From Cephalopachus bancanus (Eukaryota; Chordata; Mammalia; Primates; Tarsiidae), in contig JAPVLO010000083.1 of NCBI GenBank assembly GCA_027257055.1, positions 3,270,001-3,334,000 of the forward strand: DNA of 64,000 nt, given 5' to 3'. The position numbers were made by a program, and so were the translations under genes. Shown piece by piece: positions 22,745-34,329 of the stretch (its first letter is position 1; every line of letters begins with the position of its first letter). The notes under the pieces are model-generated. The model saw only the letters and a program-made list of their open reading frames with translations, was not told the DNA's origin and made no database searches.

Positions 22745-23310
22745 AAACAATAATTGGACATCATTTTTTTTACCTTTCAAATTTCCAAAGATTAAAATTA
22801 TGTTAATACCCAATGTTGATGAGGATATTTGGAAAAAAGTACTTTTGTATTTTGCTGCTGAGTATATACATTTCTGGAGTATAATTTAGAAATATTTCTG
22901 GAATGTCGCATTTAAAAATACGAACTCAAGATATTAATAATAGAACTCTTGATCATATCAAATAATTAGAAATAATTCAAATTTCTATTGATAATGGGTG
23001 AGTTAAATAAATGATGATATAATAATATATTAAAAACAATTACAATAATGTTGTGAGATGATATTTAATAACATGGGCCGACATTCATAATATATGGTTA
23101 GGTCAAAATTGATAAAAAATAAAGTAAAGTAAACTTTGAAATCATAATACATTTAACTTTTAGAAAGAATACTCGAAGGATAATTTTAAAAACATAAATA
23201 ATGATTTACAAGATTTGTAGGTAATTTTAATTTTCTTCACTTTAAAAAGTGTATATTATTAAATAGAGTTACAAGGAACATTAAACTTTTGTAAAAATAA
23301 AGCTGTTTAT

Positions 23311-25150
23311 AAGAAGATAATACCTTCAGATTCTTTTATCCATATATCCTTTATATGTAGATATGTGTATATATACACTTAATTTTCAATTAGTTTTCAA
23401 TATCTTCTACTTGAAAAAAGATAATCCTTTGAGTATAGGACTTGAAAGCTGATATCTGTGTTTATTTTTTATTTTATAAAGCAGAGTTAGATTTTGGGAG
23501 AAAAATATCTGTGTCTGATTTCCTAGATTTTTGCCAACAGCTCTGAATGTGCATGTGTGTGTGTTTTGCAAGTAAAATTTTAAAATTGCTTAGCTGGAAA
23601 TGGTGTGCTTTATTAATGATGTGTCAGATAGTCAAAGTTTAATTTTAAGTACATATAGAAATGTATTCCTGAGATACTTAAAAGGTAAAACCAGATTCCA
23701 AAATACCTGCACAGAAACTCTCAGAAGTTTTCTTCAATAGTTAAAAGGAAGAATATTTCAAATTATTTAACTTCTCATTAAAAATCATTTTCTAAAGGTC
23801 AAAAATACAAAAGCATGAAGCATGAAAACAACCGTCTGTTGTTCAAGTTACTCTATGGCGTTCCTATGCAACCACTTGCCAATTCTTAGGGTCAGCCCTG
23901 GACAAGTGAAGAAGCACATGGTAAGAATGTGTTAGGTTCTGACAGATTGTTCTTAGGGCCATATGTTCACAAGTGAAGAGTGACTCGGAGGGATGTCAAG
24001 TTACCATAGAGCTAGGAGTGAGAACCTTTAGAATCAGGAAAACTCTCCTCCTACTTGGGCAACTTTACCCTACGTGGATCAGTTTTAACCACGACCAAAG
24101 TACGTTGAGGCGGCTGAAGACCAACCATCCCTCCCACCTGACCATCGACAGTGCACTGTTGGTACAATTTTAAGTTGAGTGGACCAAATACAAGAAAAAG
24201 TTTCACATTTAAGGAATTCAGATTATACATAGCACAAGTCGACTTTGAGCAAATATAGAAGGGAATACCCTTCTAAAAAGGAAGCAAATGGTGAACATGT
24301 GCTGGCCAGTCCCATTTCAGGGCCTTCCCGGCCCCATTCCCCTTCCCTTCACAGTCCTCACTCCTTCCCCACCATGCCAGATCTCCAAGTCATTGACTGG
24401 GCTCTTCTTCTATGATCCTTTGCTGGTTTTGGTTCTTCTTGTGGGGGCTTGTGGCTCTGTCAGTTGAAGTGGGCTGGAGTTTTAAAAATGTTTCATTAGT
24501 AATATAATATTAATTCAAAAAATGAAAACATAGCCAATAAAGAAACTCCAGAACGACTGTGATCCAGCATAGCCAATTCTTAAATCAACTGTTGCTTCTT
24601 TTTTACTGTAGTTCTCCTCCCCTTCTTCCCATATATTTATTGCTTTGTTGGAGGGGTGGGGAGTGAGGGGAGTAGGGGAGGGAGGGGAAGGGCTGGAATA
24701 GGAAACTGATTAGAGTCTCCCTCTTCAGGGAATGCTGAATGGTAAGTAAATGGGTGGTAAGTAGATGAACAAGCTATTTCTGGATTATACAGTATTCATA
24801 CCTTCTCTGGTATGGACTGACTTAAGGAACAGGTGGCAACAACAGCCAGTAGAGTCATGTAACTCTGTCATTTTCTTTTTGTTATAAGGGGTGGAATTAT
24901 TGGACCGAGATCAACATTAAATCCTTGGGGGAATTTAATTGATAAAGGCCTTAAAATTCAAACATAGTTATGGTGCCTATAACTCTCCTAGAATTTGGCA
25001 GCAGAATAAAGCAACTTCTCTTTCACTGTGTAAGTTTAAAAATAAGTGCCACTGAGGTCCCTGGGTAGGTGGTCATTTGTAGTGCTGTTCTTGACACTGA
25101 CTTTGGTTCTCTAATTGAAGGAGAGGTGAGAAAATGGGGAAAATTTGGTA
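23311..25150. other. Unique DNA, nothing recognised
   Basis: No gene recognised. The plus frame at 23973-24173 (66 codons) and the GC-richer patch at 24290-24480 have no recognisable family. A G-rich stretch lies at 24648-24692. Confidence 0.4.
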
Positions 25151-25159
25151 CTGGTTAAT

Positions 25160-25300
25160 TGACTTTTATATAATTACAGAACTAAAGGGACCTTGGGATA
25201 AACAACACCAGCCCCCCTAACTCATAGAAAAGAAACAGAAGGTTGAAGTTACATTCTTAATGCCACATTGTTAGTGGCAGAGTTAGGACCAGATAGAGCA
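25160..25300 (+). mobile_element. Possible MIR-type SINE fragment
   Basis: 'aactaaagggaccttgggata', 'tcatagaaaagaaacagaagg' and 'ttgttagtggcagagttaggacc' follow the order of the MIR core on the coding strand. Strongly diverged. Confidence 0.4.
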
Positions 25301-27360
25301 TTTCATGTGACTAGTGAAAGATGTGTTGTTAGTATATAAATATATATTTTAAAACCATTTTCCCTTGCCCTCTTCTTATCTGTCTGCCTTCACTCTTCTC
25401 TTTTTTTCTGTTCCTTCTATTGCTTTCAAGCATGTGCAAGTCTTAACACGAAAAGGAACACTGTTAGAAATGAACAAAATAACTTCAGGTTTTCCCCTTT
25501 ATTGTTCAAAGATCATATGTGAGTAATTAGCAATCCATGTTGGAGTCAAACATGAATTAAACGAATTTCCATGAATAGAAATCGTTTAAGTAGTACATAA
25601 AGGTAATGAGGGAATGAGATTTCTTTAAAGTGGATTTTTGGAACTGGCTTCCAGCAGGTTACACCCGTGATACATCAATTTCTCAGAGAGTCTGGGAAAA
25701 TGCAGTTCACTAAATTAATTTACACTCCCTATCCTATGGTCTTAGGAAGTATTTAGCCATATTTTTCCTGTGAGTAAACTCCGCCTGAAAATTACTTTTG
25801 GAATTAGCCACATTACCTCTTTTTGGTCACTAGTGTGTCATTCAACAAATTGCTCCTGAAGTGTTCCTTGGTGGCTGGAAAGAATTAATGAATTTGAGAA
25901 TCTGGCTGTAATTTGTTCAAAAGAAGACAATTTCATAATGCAAACATTTCTGAAAGATAATTTTGTTTTTAGGTTTGCTTATTCATTCAGCAAACATCTG
26001 CTGAGTATCTACTACAGGGCAGGCTCTTTGTTAGGCACTGGAGAAACAAAATAAAGGTGAATCCCTGACTCCAAAAAGTCTAACCAGAGAGTAGCAAGTG
26101 ACAATTAAATATGATGTGATATTGTCTTGAAGGAGGATGCCCAGCATTCCCCAAGTAGATTGGGTTATTGGGGAGTGGTGGTAGTGGTGGCTTTGGGAGA
26201 GGAGGCAAAAATGATGGTGGTGAGGTGGTAGGAAGGGGAGATAAGTGGTGGTACTGGCGATGGGATGGTAGAGAGGTGTTGACAGTTGGTGTGGGGATCA
26301 CAGAAAACTTCTTGAAGAGGGTAGCTGTGAATTAAGCTCAGAAGGATACATAAGAATTAACCAAATGAAGCAGTAGTATGTTCCCTTGTTCTTACCCTTT
26401 AGTGCCCCAGACATATCTGTGATGTATTAAAGTTCAAAACTCCAAATTACCTAACACAAGGACAGCTCTTAGAGGTTTTTCAAGTTCTCACCTTAAAGTT
26501 CGGTCTTCCGTGTGTGGTATGCATCTCATGCATGCATCATCACAACTCCTTGTACATTTGTAACCTATTCTGACGAAGAATGTATTACACGCCATGATTT
26601 TTGGCCTCCTGTCAGTGTGTGATTCAAAGCATTACCTTCTCCATCGCCTTTGCTCTAGCAAGAAGTATGCCATGCATCATCAGACTGCCCAGTAACATTG
26701 ACACTTTTATATATCCCTGAGAAATAATTTCTGTAGCCGAAAGGCCAAAAAAGTTTGTAGAGCAGGATTTTGGAGAAATAAGCAAAATAAAGACAACCTG
26801 TTAAATTCTCCAGTGTTGATGCACTTTACAAAAAATGGCATTCAGGGGACTAAGGTCATTGAGGTGAGAAAAATGATGCATGAGGCTGTCACATAAATCT
26901 CATCTGTGTTCTATAACTTTTAATCTGTTCCAGGTCAGTAGGGATTTAAAAATGCCCGACCAACAGCAATGGGGCAGTCAGGATATTCCTTAAGGGATCT
27001 TCAGAAGAAATATAGACTTTTTATATCTTTCTAGCCATAGAGACCAAAAAAAAAAAAAGAGATTGTTTTTGATACCCTGGCACACGTATTGGCCTCTGCA
27101 TAACACACCCACACACCTACTTCTAATCTGAGCTGTTGTCTTAATTTTGGTTCCCACCAACATGTTCTTTGTTTTACTAATAAATATTACTTTCACTAGC
27201 CTTCCTAGACATCATAAATTATATGTATAATATATGTATATGTGTGTGTATTATCTTTCACAAAATTGATTGTTGGTGGAAGGAAGACCCTACATATTTG
27301 TAGTACTGACTTGAATTGAAATGATTAAATATCAGGCAAGTAGTGGTAGAGTGCTTTCTA
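25301..27360. other. Mostly unique DNA with one old repeat trace
   Basis: No gene recognised. At 25980-26075 the phrase 'attcattcagcaaacatctgctgagtatctactacagggcaggctctttgttaggcactgg' pattern is that of a widespread ancient mammalian repeat whose class I do not assign. A GGT/GGTGGT-rich stretch spans 26165-26280. Confidence 0.35.
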
Positions 27361-27364
27361 ATAT

Positions 27365-27585
27365 TGCTAGCTATTATTTAGTGAGTGCTTATTCTGTGTC
27401 AGGCATTGATTAAAGGAGAATTTCGTGTCCATAACACATCTACCAGGTATGTATATTATCATTTCACAAATAAATATTCACGTTTTTTAAGATAAAAAGA
27501 TTGCCAAAGATCAGGCGTCAGAAAGCAGGAAAAGCAGAACTTGAAACCAGAGCTAATGTTCTTTCTGTCACATTAAATCTTAATC
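27365..27585 (+). mobile_element. MIR SINE
   Basis: Phrases in MIR order: 'tatttagtgagtgcttattctgtgtcaggca', 'catctaccaggtatgtatattatcatttcac', 'ttgccaaagatcaggcgtcagaaagcagg', 'aacttgaaaccagagc'. Ancient, tRNA-derived and inactive. Confidence 0.7.
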
Positions 27586-28084
27586 TTTCATAGATGTATA
27601 TGATTTAGAAACTATCTAATCAGCCTTCACTGCTCTTGAACTGTAAATACTCTCTAAATGTGAAGCAGATAAATGGGCTCTTTTAAAGACATTTAGATAT
27701 ATAGCTCTTAGAACAGAAAGTTAAAAAATAATAATACAGGAGACTTTTTAGTGGAGAGGAAGAAAAATTCACAGAGAAATGGAACCTGAACTAAAACATT
27801 TAAAGATATATGAGAGATATAGAAGAGAGAGGAAAGGATATTTTTAAGAAGATGAGGGATAGTACTTTGAAGAAATGTCACAGATGAGGATATCCACAGA
27901 GTGGTGATAATTTAATCGTCCAGTGATTGCAGTTTAAAACATGAATAGGACCAGGATGGGACGTCGGGGCTGGGCAGCTAGTAACGAATTATTTGTAAAT
28001 GTGGAAATGTCATTGTGGTGTCTTCAAGTTCTTCCCCACCTTTCTTTCTGTGTCCTGACTGAAGATCACAGAGTGATTCAGCCA

Positions 28085-28425
28085 GCTGCAGGTTTTTCCT
28101 AGCAGGTTTGAACCCAAACTGGGGACATGAACATTCCTAGACATTGACAAATGTTATCTTGGTTGTTGCCCCAGAACACTAAAGAAACTGTCCCCAGCCC
28201 TCAGCCAGATTTCTTAAACTGTCATATGAACTCCATACCCTGCCCACCTCACTGCAGGCACACCTAAGACACACTGCAGACACACCTCTTCTCTCACTAT
28301 CTGTTGTGAGGATTGCTACAGCACTCTGCTATAAGCAAGTTTCCTTAATAAATATTTCAGACTGATCACCATACCATTTAGTGTTCTTTCTTTAGAATCC
28401 CAATCAGTCTCATTTCAGGATGGTT
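28085..28425 (+). repeat. Ancient ERV LTR fragment
   Basis: Shows LTR texture: 'ttgaacccaaactggggacatg', a C-rich block ('ccccagaacactaaagaaactgtcccc'), 'gcactctgctataagcaag', an AATAAA poly-A signal ('cttaataaatatttcag') and a short downstream region. I read it as a solo, ERVL-like LTR in plus orientation. The family name is not certain and boundaries are approximate. Confidence 0.5.
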
Positions 28426-31400
28426 TGGGGCACTCTCTTGTGGGAATTCCCCTGCTTACTTTTGGGGTAGTTCCAACTGTGGGTTTGGCAGAATGAAACA
28501 GGCGTGGAGACTGAGATTAGAATTAACTTTCTGCTAGGGGTGAGATCTGAAAGAAATGACTTCGTCTCACTTCAGAAAGAAAAAGTATCAGAGAATTTCC
28601 TTTTTATGATTGCATTTCAATTAAAAGTCCCAAATCTATATATGCAAGAACACCAAAAGCAGTCAGTCCCTTTGGGAGATCAAGCTCTGTGGACTATGCT
28701 AGAAGATTGTGGTATGAAAAAGTTTATAATTATTACCCCCTTCCCTTGCCTTTAGAAAAGCAGCTGGGCACCAAGATCTTCTGACCAGAGATCTTTCAAA
28801 GCATGAAGTTAATAAATGAGAATGTAATAGTCTGATACTGGTGTAGTCTCTATGGGAAATGGTAAATTAGCTAATGATTTCCATAACTTTTTATAAGGCT
28901 TAAATAGAATTTTCACTTTAAGCTTCCTTTGGAAATAATGTACTTTTGTTTTTGAAGTCCAGAACAAGGAAAGAATAAAGATGGCTTGATGTAGTGGGAC
29001 AGTTTGGAAACAGGTAAATGGGGGGGGGGTGAGTAGGGTCAACAGTGATGCAAGCCTGGATGTGTTCAATGTGTGTCAGAGGCTTCCACAATACCACATG
29101 CTTCACAGGTGACCATGCCAGTGCAACCTCTGTGCACACAACAAGGCCAGTGTTTAACTGGAATTCTGTAACTCTACATACCAACCAGCACCAATTTCTG
29201 ATGGGTTAGGTGTCTGTTCCAATTAGGTAGGGCCCATACTGTATTTGTTATTAAACGTATGAAACACCCACCTTGGAAATAAGGCCATCTACATTATGTG
29301 TGGAGCTCAGTACAGAAAGAACATATGGGACCTCGTGCCCAAAAAGCAGGAAAATACTGACAGTAAAGATACTAAAATAGTATCTTTTACAGAAAGCTTT
29401 TCCTGTCTTCTGTAGTCTTTTTCTTGCTTTGTCATGGTATTTAAATTTATTATTTAATATCACTCTACATTTAGATAAATAAAAAATTGAATAAATAAGT
29501 AACATGACTAAGAATTTCAAAATGGTGACAGCAGAGCATTAAGCTGAGTGCAAGGCCCATCTTTATGAGTTTGGCGTTCTGCAAACAGGTCCTTTTGCCC
29601 ATGATACTGGACCTGTCCGGAAAACAAAAAATTTTGAACTTTAGTAGAACCAAGATGAGTAATTGGTGAGAGCAATTCTTTTGGGGTAAATAAAGAAAAC
29701 AAGAGAATAAAGAAGGGGCTTTTTATATCCTATAATAGAAGACAGCCAAGAGTAACAGATTACCACACTGGGGGTGTGAGGCACACAGCAGACAAGGAAT
29801 GTTGGGTGTCAGCAAAGCACATGCTGTGGTCTCTCCCAGGCTCGTTGAGGAGAACTCCTGGAGGAGGACATGGACTGGACACTAGGACCTTTAGGTAGTG
29901 TCCCAAGTGGTTGACTTGACCCTGCCTACACACTGCTAATGTGCAAATTGATGTCAATCCAGAAAGAAGTCAATGGGGTGAGGGGTAGAATTTCAAACTC
30001 TATTTTTCTGTCTGATCAGTAAGTGCTGGGTGTCGACTCAGAACATTTACAGTAGAATGGAACTGTGGAGTAGAGAGAATCTATTGAATGGCAGATGTGA
30101 ATTCAATGTCTTGGCCCTTCATTTCAGGCTTCCCAGTATAAGAGCTGTAGCTTAACATGGAAAAAAGTTTAGTAAACATGACACAGAAACAGGATGCTGA
30201 AAACGCAGGTTTGTAGTTATGCATGTAAAAATACCTAAAAACTTTATTATAATTATAGCAAATACTTTGTGAGTCAGTAGCATAAAGTTGCTAGAACAAA
30301 ATAGCTAATTTGCTATTGAGTTACACAAATAGAAGTATAATATCTAGGACAAAAATGATGATAATGAAATTCAACTCTGTACTCTTCAGATCACACCTGT
30401 GGTATTGTATTTATTTCTTTTAAAGGTGATATAAACAAATGAGACCATGATTATTGCAAATGAGCAGGAAAAGGGAAAGGACTTAAAACAATGTCATTTG
30501 AAGAACAGTAGAAAAATGGGATTATTTCATTTTGTAAAAGGGAAAACTTGGTGGAGAGGGAAAAGGGGAGAAATGAAAGGTGTTTCCGAATATCTCTGAA
30601 GAGCTCTCATGTGAAAGAGAAATTAGATTAACTAATTTAACGCAGTGTGGAACTGGAGCCAGTGGTGACTACCAGAAGACAGATTTCAACTCAATGTTAG
30701 GAGGAACTGTGTTCATTTCAAGAACTTTTGAAAGAAGAAATGAGATGATTTGGGAAGGAATGAATGCCCTGTTGCTAGAGCATGGGTGTAAAATTATCAT
30801 AAAAGGTTGGGTAGTGAAGTCAGACAACTGGGGTTTACCTTCAGGCCTCGACACTTTCTAGTATAACTTTGTAAGCTGCTTAACATGTTTCAACTTCAGT
30901 TTCTGATAGAGGAGGATGTCTAACTTTAGAAGGAGTATTTGGAGTATTACAGGAAATCTATGTAAATCCTTTGATACATATTTGAATTTTGTGCTCATAA
31001 AATATAGAAAGTGCACTGCAGGTAGTATATACCATTGGGCACAAGCTCTGAACTTATTTCTGGACAAAGAAGGAACTTCCTTCACTTAGATCTCAGGAGC
31101 ACTATATGCAAACCTTTGTAAAGTAGGAACTTACTTATCATAGATCTTACCAAAAATTTCCCTTCTTAAGTCATGAAAGCTAGGATATGAGAATTTGCCT
31201 ACATAAATATTCTTAGAACTTTCCTAGTGAATTATCAATTTTCATATGAGGTTATTAAATATGGTATTACGAATTTTGCTAGTCAAAACAAAACAATTGA
31301 GAAGTAAATGGAATGTGATCTATCACAAGCTTAAACTAGAATCTAATTTCTCATTTTGTCCTCTGAAGTATCTTTTAAAGACTGCAGTGATTTCTGGACT

Positions 31401-31504
31401 GGGACAAATGAATTATTAAAGGATTACAAAGATCAGTGTTTTCACACTGAGTCATGTGGGATAAGACAAACTCCATTTTATAGCTGGAAAAACTGAGATT
31501 ATAC
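28426..31504. other. Unique DNA, nothing recognised
   Basis: About 3 kb without a recognised repeat or gene. A 10-base G run lies at 29020-29030. Open frames at 28504-28755, 28809-29184, 29251-29520 and 30580-30861 are short and lack motifs or splice support. Confidence 0.4.
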
Positions 31505-31645
31505 CAGTGGTAAAAATGTACTGAGATCCTTCCACGTGTCAAGGGCTAGGTCAGTGCTTTACATTCTTTCATAAGTCCTTGCAACCAGCCTGTTTAAAAT
31601 AAGCATTATCATCTTTATTCAGAAGTGAGGTGCAGAGCTCTGGGG
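31505..31645 (+). mobile_element. MIR SINE
   Basis: 'aaaatgtactgagatccttccacgtgtcaagggct', 'gtgctttacattctttcataagtccttgcaacc', 'ttatcatctttattcagaagtgaggtgcagag' follow the MIR core order. Diverged. Confidence 0.65.
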
Positions 31646-31649
31646 AGAT

Positions 31650-31765
31650 TGAGGCCATGTCTCTTTTATTCACTATGCTTACTCCCAGGGCCTAGCAAAA
31701 TAACTGGCATAATAGGCACAGAAGAAATATCTCTTGGATTAACGAACCAATGAATTAACAAATGA
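31650..31765 (+). mobile_element. L2 LINE 3' tail
   Basis: 'cttttattcactatgcttactcccagggcctagcaaaataactggca' followed by 'agaaatatctcttggattaa' matches the L2 3' terminus. It directly follows a MIR, a common pairing because MIR shares the L2 tail. Confidence 0.6.
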
Positions 31766-32002
31766 CAACATGGAATTTCAGAAAGAACAAGCAAATTGAC
31801 TGAGGTACTAAAATGTTGTAAGTGCTGGACATCGACTCAGACCCAGATAACTGTGCTGGCCCTCCTCAAGGAGATGCAGAACCTATCTGTAATGACACCT
31901 GGTTTCCAGGCACAGTATAGGGTGCTGTGGCTGTTAATAAATATTTTTATACTGGAAGACCATTGAATATCTGGTAACTGATGTTGGATAAAACTTAGAT
32001 AA

Positions 32003-32291
32003 ATTTTTTTTTTTTTGAGCTGTAATCTCACTCTGTCGCCCAGACTGGAGTGTAGTGGCCGCTTCTGGCCACCGCAGCCTCGACCTGCTGGGCTCCGGCG
32101 ATCCTTCCATCTCAGCCTTCCAAGTAGCCGGAATTACGGGCATGCGCTACCATGCCCAGCTGATTTTTTGATTTATTGTAGAGATGAGGTCTCGCTGCCC
32201 AGGCGGGTCTCGAACCCGCGGGCTCAGGCAATCCACTCACCTCAGGCTCCCAAAGGCGTGGGATTACAGGCTGAGCCACTGAGCCTGGCTG
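32003..32291 (-). mobile_element. Alu dimer
   Basis: Reverse-oriented lineage-type Alu with a perfect 'tctcgaacccgcgggctcag' B-box region. Left arm lacks a few bases after 'tctcgctgcccaggc'. Flanks share 'gataaa'. Confidence 0.95.
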
Positions 32292-32474
32292 ATAAAATAT
32301 TTTAAGAAGATTTTTATCCTCTCCAGATGCACTGATTATTTTTATTTGTGTTTTGGAAAGCTTGTTTCACACAAGCTGATCCACTATATTTACTGTCTCA
32401 GACACTATTTTTAGAATATATATTTTTCTCCTTCTGATTATAAAAACAATATATGGGGACAATGAAATTATGTA

Positions 32475-32650
32475 GATTTGGGTTTGAATCCTGACTACCA
32501 CATATCAGCTATGATATTAGGTGAGTTATCTAATGGGGATAATACTTCCTTCATATGGTCTTTTCCCCCCTTTTTGGTCAGAGTTAAGTGAAATAATATG
32601 TGCAGTTTTTCTTGACATACTGTCATGTACATTATAAGCATTAAATAATG
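32475..32650 (+). mobile_element. MIR SINE
   Basis: 'gatttgggtttgaatcctgactaccacatatcagctatgatattaggtgagttatcta' followed by 'atggggataatacttccttc' follows the MIR 5' and core regions in order. Confidence 0.7.
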
Positions 32651-32679
32651 ACTAAACCATTAATGATAAATTACGAAAA

Positions 32680-32890
32680 TATATGCTCATTATAAAAAAC
32701 TTGGAAAATGCAAAATTATTGGAAAGAAAGTAATAAAACACTTGCAATAAGATTCTTGAAGATTACTAGTTAGTAATCTGTTGTGCTCTTTTTTCTCTCT
32801 GTGTATATTTTTAAGTAGTTGAGATAGTCTTGCATATATAATTTTGTAAACTGCTCTTTTGTTTTTCTCTCAGCAAGAGACAAATCTGAT
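32680..32890. mobile_element. Old unclassified interspersed repeat, copy 1
   Basis: 'cattataaaaaacttggaaaatgcaaaa' and 'attttgtaaactgctcttttg' are phrases of a common ancient mammalian repeat. A second copy with similar phrases lies at 63410-63700. I do not assign a family. Confidence 0.35.
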
Positions 32891-33861
32891 GAAGAGATAA
32901 CAGTTGAAAAAAGTCAGGCACACCTTCCTTAATAAAGCATTTTGCTGCTATGTTCATAGACCCTAAGTGGGTACTTCTTTGTCTTTTAAATTACTTTTCT
33001 GCTTAAGGAGTAATGAAGTTGAAGTGTTTCTCCCCAGGACATCTGGAAGGCAGTAATCATTCTGCCCTCTAATTGAAGAATAAATGTCCAGTTTTACGCT
33101 GTGCTTTTTCCAGACCTGTGCTAATCAGGATGCTGGATCTTTGGGCTTTCAGATAATTAGTGATGGGCGTTTTGCTCTGGTTGTTCAATAACCTCGCTTT
33201 TTCCTTTTTAATGCATGTTCATTAGTAAACAAAAGAGAAATTGCATCAGAGAAGCAGAATATAAATTTATGTGGCTTAGATGCCATGGCCTGTTTGTGAA
33301 TTACTCAAGAACCTGGGAGTATTTAACTTGGAAACCAGGTGCATTTGTAGAGATGAGAGTGGATTGCCTTTAAAAGAGCACACTCAGATGCAAGCAACCA
33401 ATGGTAAAAAAATGTCATGTGGCTGCTTTCTTCCTGGCTTACTCTGTATCTCAGAGCAACTGAAGTGGGATTCAGCTAAGGTCAGGAACTGAGGGGTTGA
33501 TGAGCTGGTGCTTTTGACTCTCCCTTCATCTATGAAAGACACTGTCTTGTCAAAATTACACTTACTATTCTCAGAAGAGGGCAGTAGAGATGTAAGGCTG
33601 TCACTGAATTATCAGAGCAAAGATTCTAGGGACTACGACCAGCCCAGAATGATAAATAAAAAACAAATGTAAGTAGGAACTAAGAAACATTAGGCATGGG
33701 TTTTCTGTATATCCTAACTGTGCTATGAGCTTTACTCTTGGCTAGAGTCAATTTTTAAAATTCTCATCATTATCATCGTCATCATCATATTTAGTATGCA
33801 TGAATGAGCAGGGAAAGAGGGCTGCTTGACTTGATTTTTTTTTTTTGTCAAGCTAGTAGAT
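32891..33861. other. Unique DNA, possible conserved non-coding element
   Basis: No repeat recognised. The part at 32935-33270 has evenly mixed composition with several TAAT-type motifs and no simple sequence, the texture of conserved non-coding DNA; this is a guess. A (TCA)n tract lies at 33763-33790. The plus frame at 33280-33492 is unsupported. Confidence 0.3.
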
Positions 33862-34329
33862 ATAGTATGCTATGGGTTAAATTATATCCTTTTTCAAATA
33901 TGTTCAAGTTCACACCCTTGGTACCTGTGAATGTGATCTTATTTGGAAACAGAGGTTTTGCAGATATAATCAAGTCAAGATGAGATCATACTGGATTTGG
34001 GGAGGTCACTAAATGCAATACTGGTATCCTTAAAGAAGGCCATGTGAAGATATAGAGAGACACACAAGGAAGAAACCATGTAAGATGGAGGCAGAGACTG
34101 GAATGATGGAACTGCAAACCAAGGAACACCAATGGTTGCAAACAATCACCAGAAGCTAGGAAGAAGCAAGGAAGGCTTCTTCCCTGGAGACTTTAGTGGG
34201 AGCATGACCCTGCTAACAGTTTGATTTTGGACATCTAATTTCAGAACTGTGGCAAAATGGATTTCTCTTGTTTTAAACCACCAAGTTTGTGACTAATTGT
34301 CATGGCAGCCCAAGCAAATTAATAGATAG
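33862..34329 (+). repeat. MLT1-type MaLR LTR
   Basis: Wording follows MLT1/MaLR LTRs in order: 'acccttggtacctgtgaatgtgatcttatttgg', 'tttgcagatataatcaagtcaagatgag', 'aaggccatgtgaagatatagag', 'accagaagctaggaagaagcaaggaagg', 'ttttaaaccaccaagtttgtg', 'caaattaatagat'. Solo LTR of an ancient ERVL-related, non-autonomous element. Confidence 0.85.

Larger units (their letters stand above)
21141..23310 (+). mobile_element. Ancient L1 (L1M or HAL1-like), ORF2 and 3' UTR remnants
   Basis: Diverged ORF2 wording can be followed in order: 'gagactatcagattgtgtta…' near 21215 (start of the endonuclease region), 'gaagactttaatgcatcc' at 21420, 'attaagcaggactttaaa' at 22351, 'ggcttcactagtgatcaaagaaatat' at 22633, 'acccaatgttgatgaggatatttgg' at 22808, and a 3' UTR through about 23310. 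No frame is open. An Alu (22027-22314) and a TG/TA/CA repeat interrupt it. Subfamily not assignable by eye. Confidence 0.6.

Noticed and set aside
23973..24173. A 66-codon plus-strand frame with good start context
   Set aside because: There is no family resemblance or splice signal, and the length is expected by chance in this composition.
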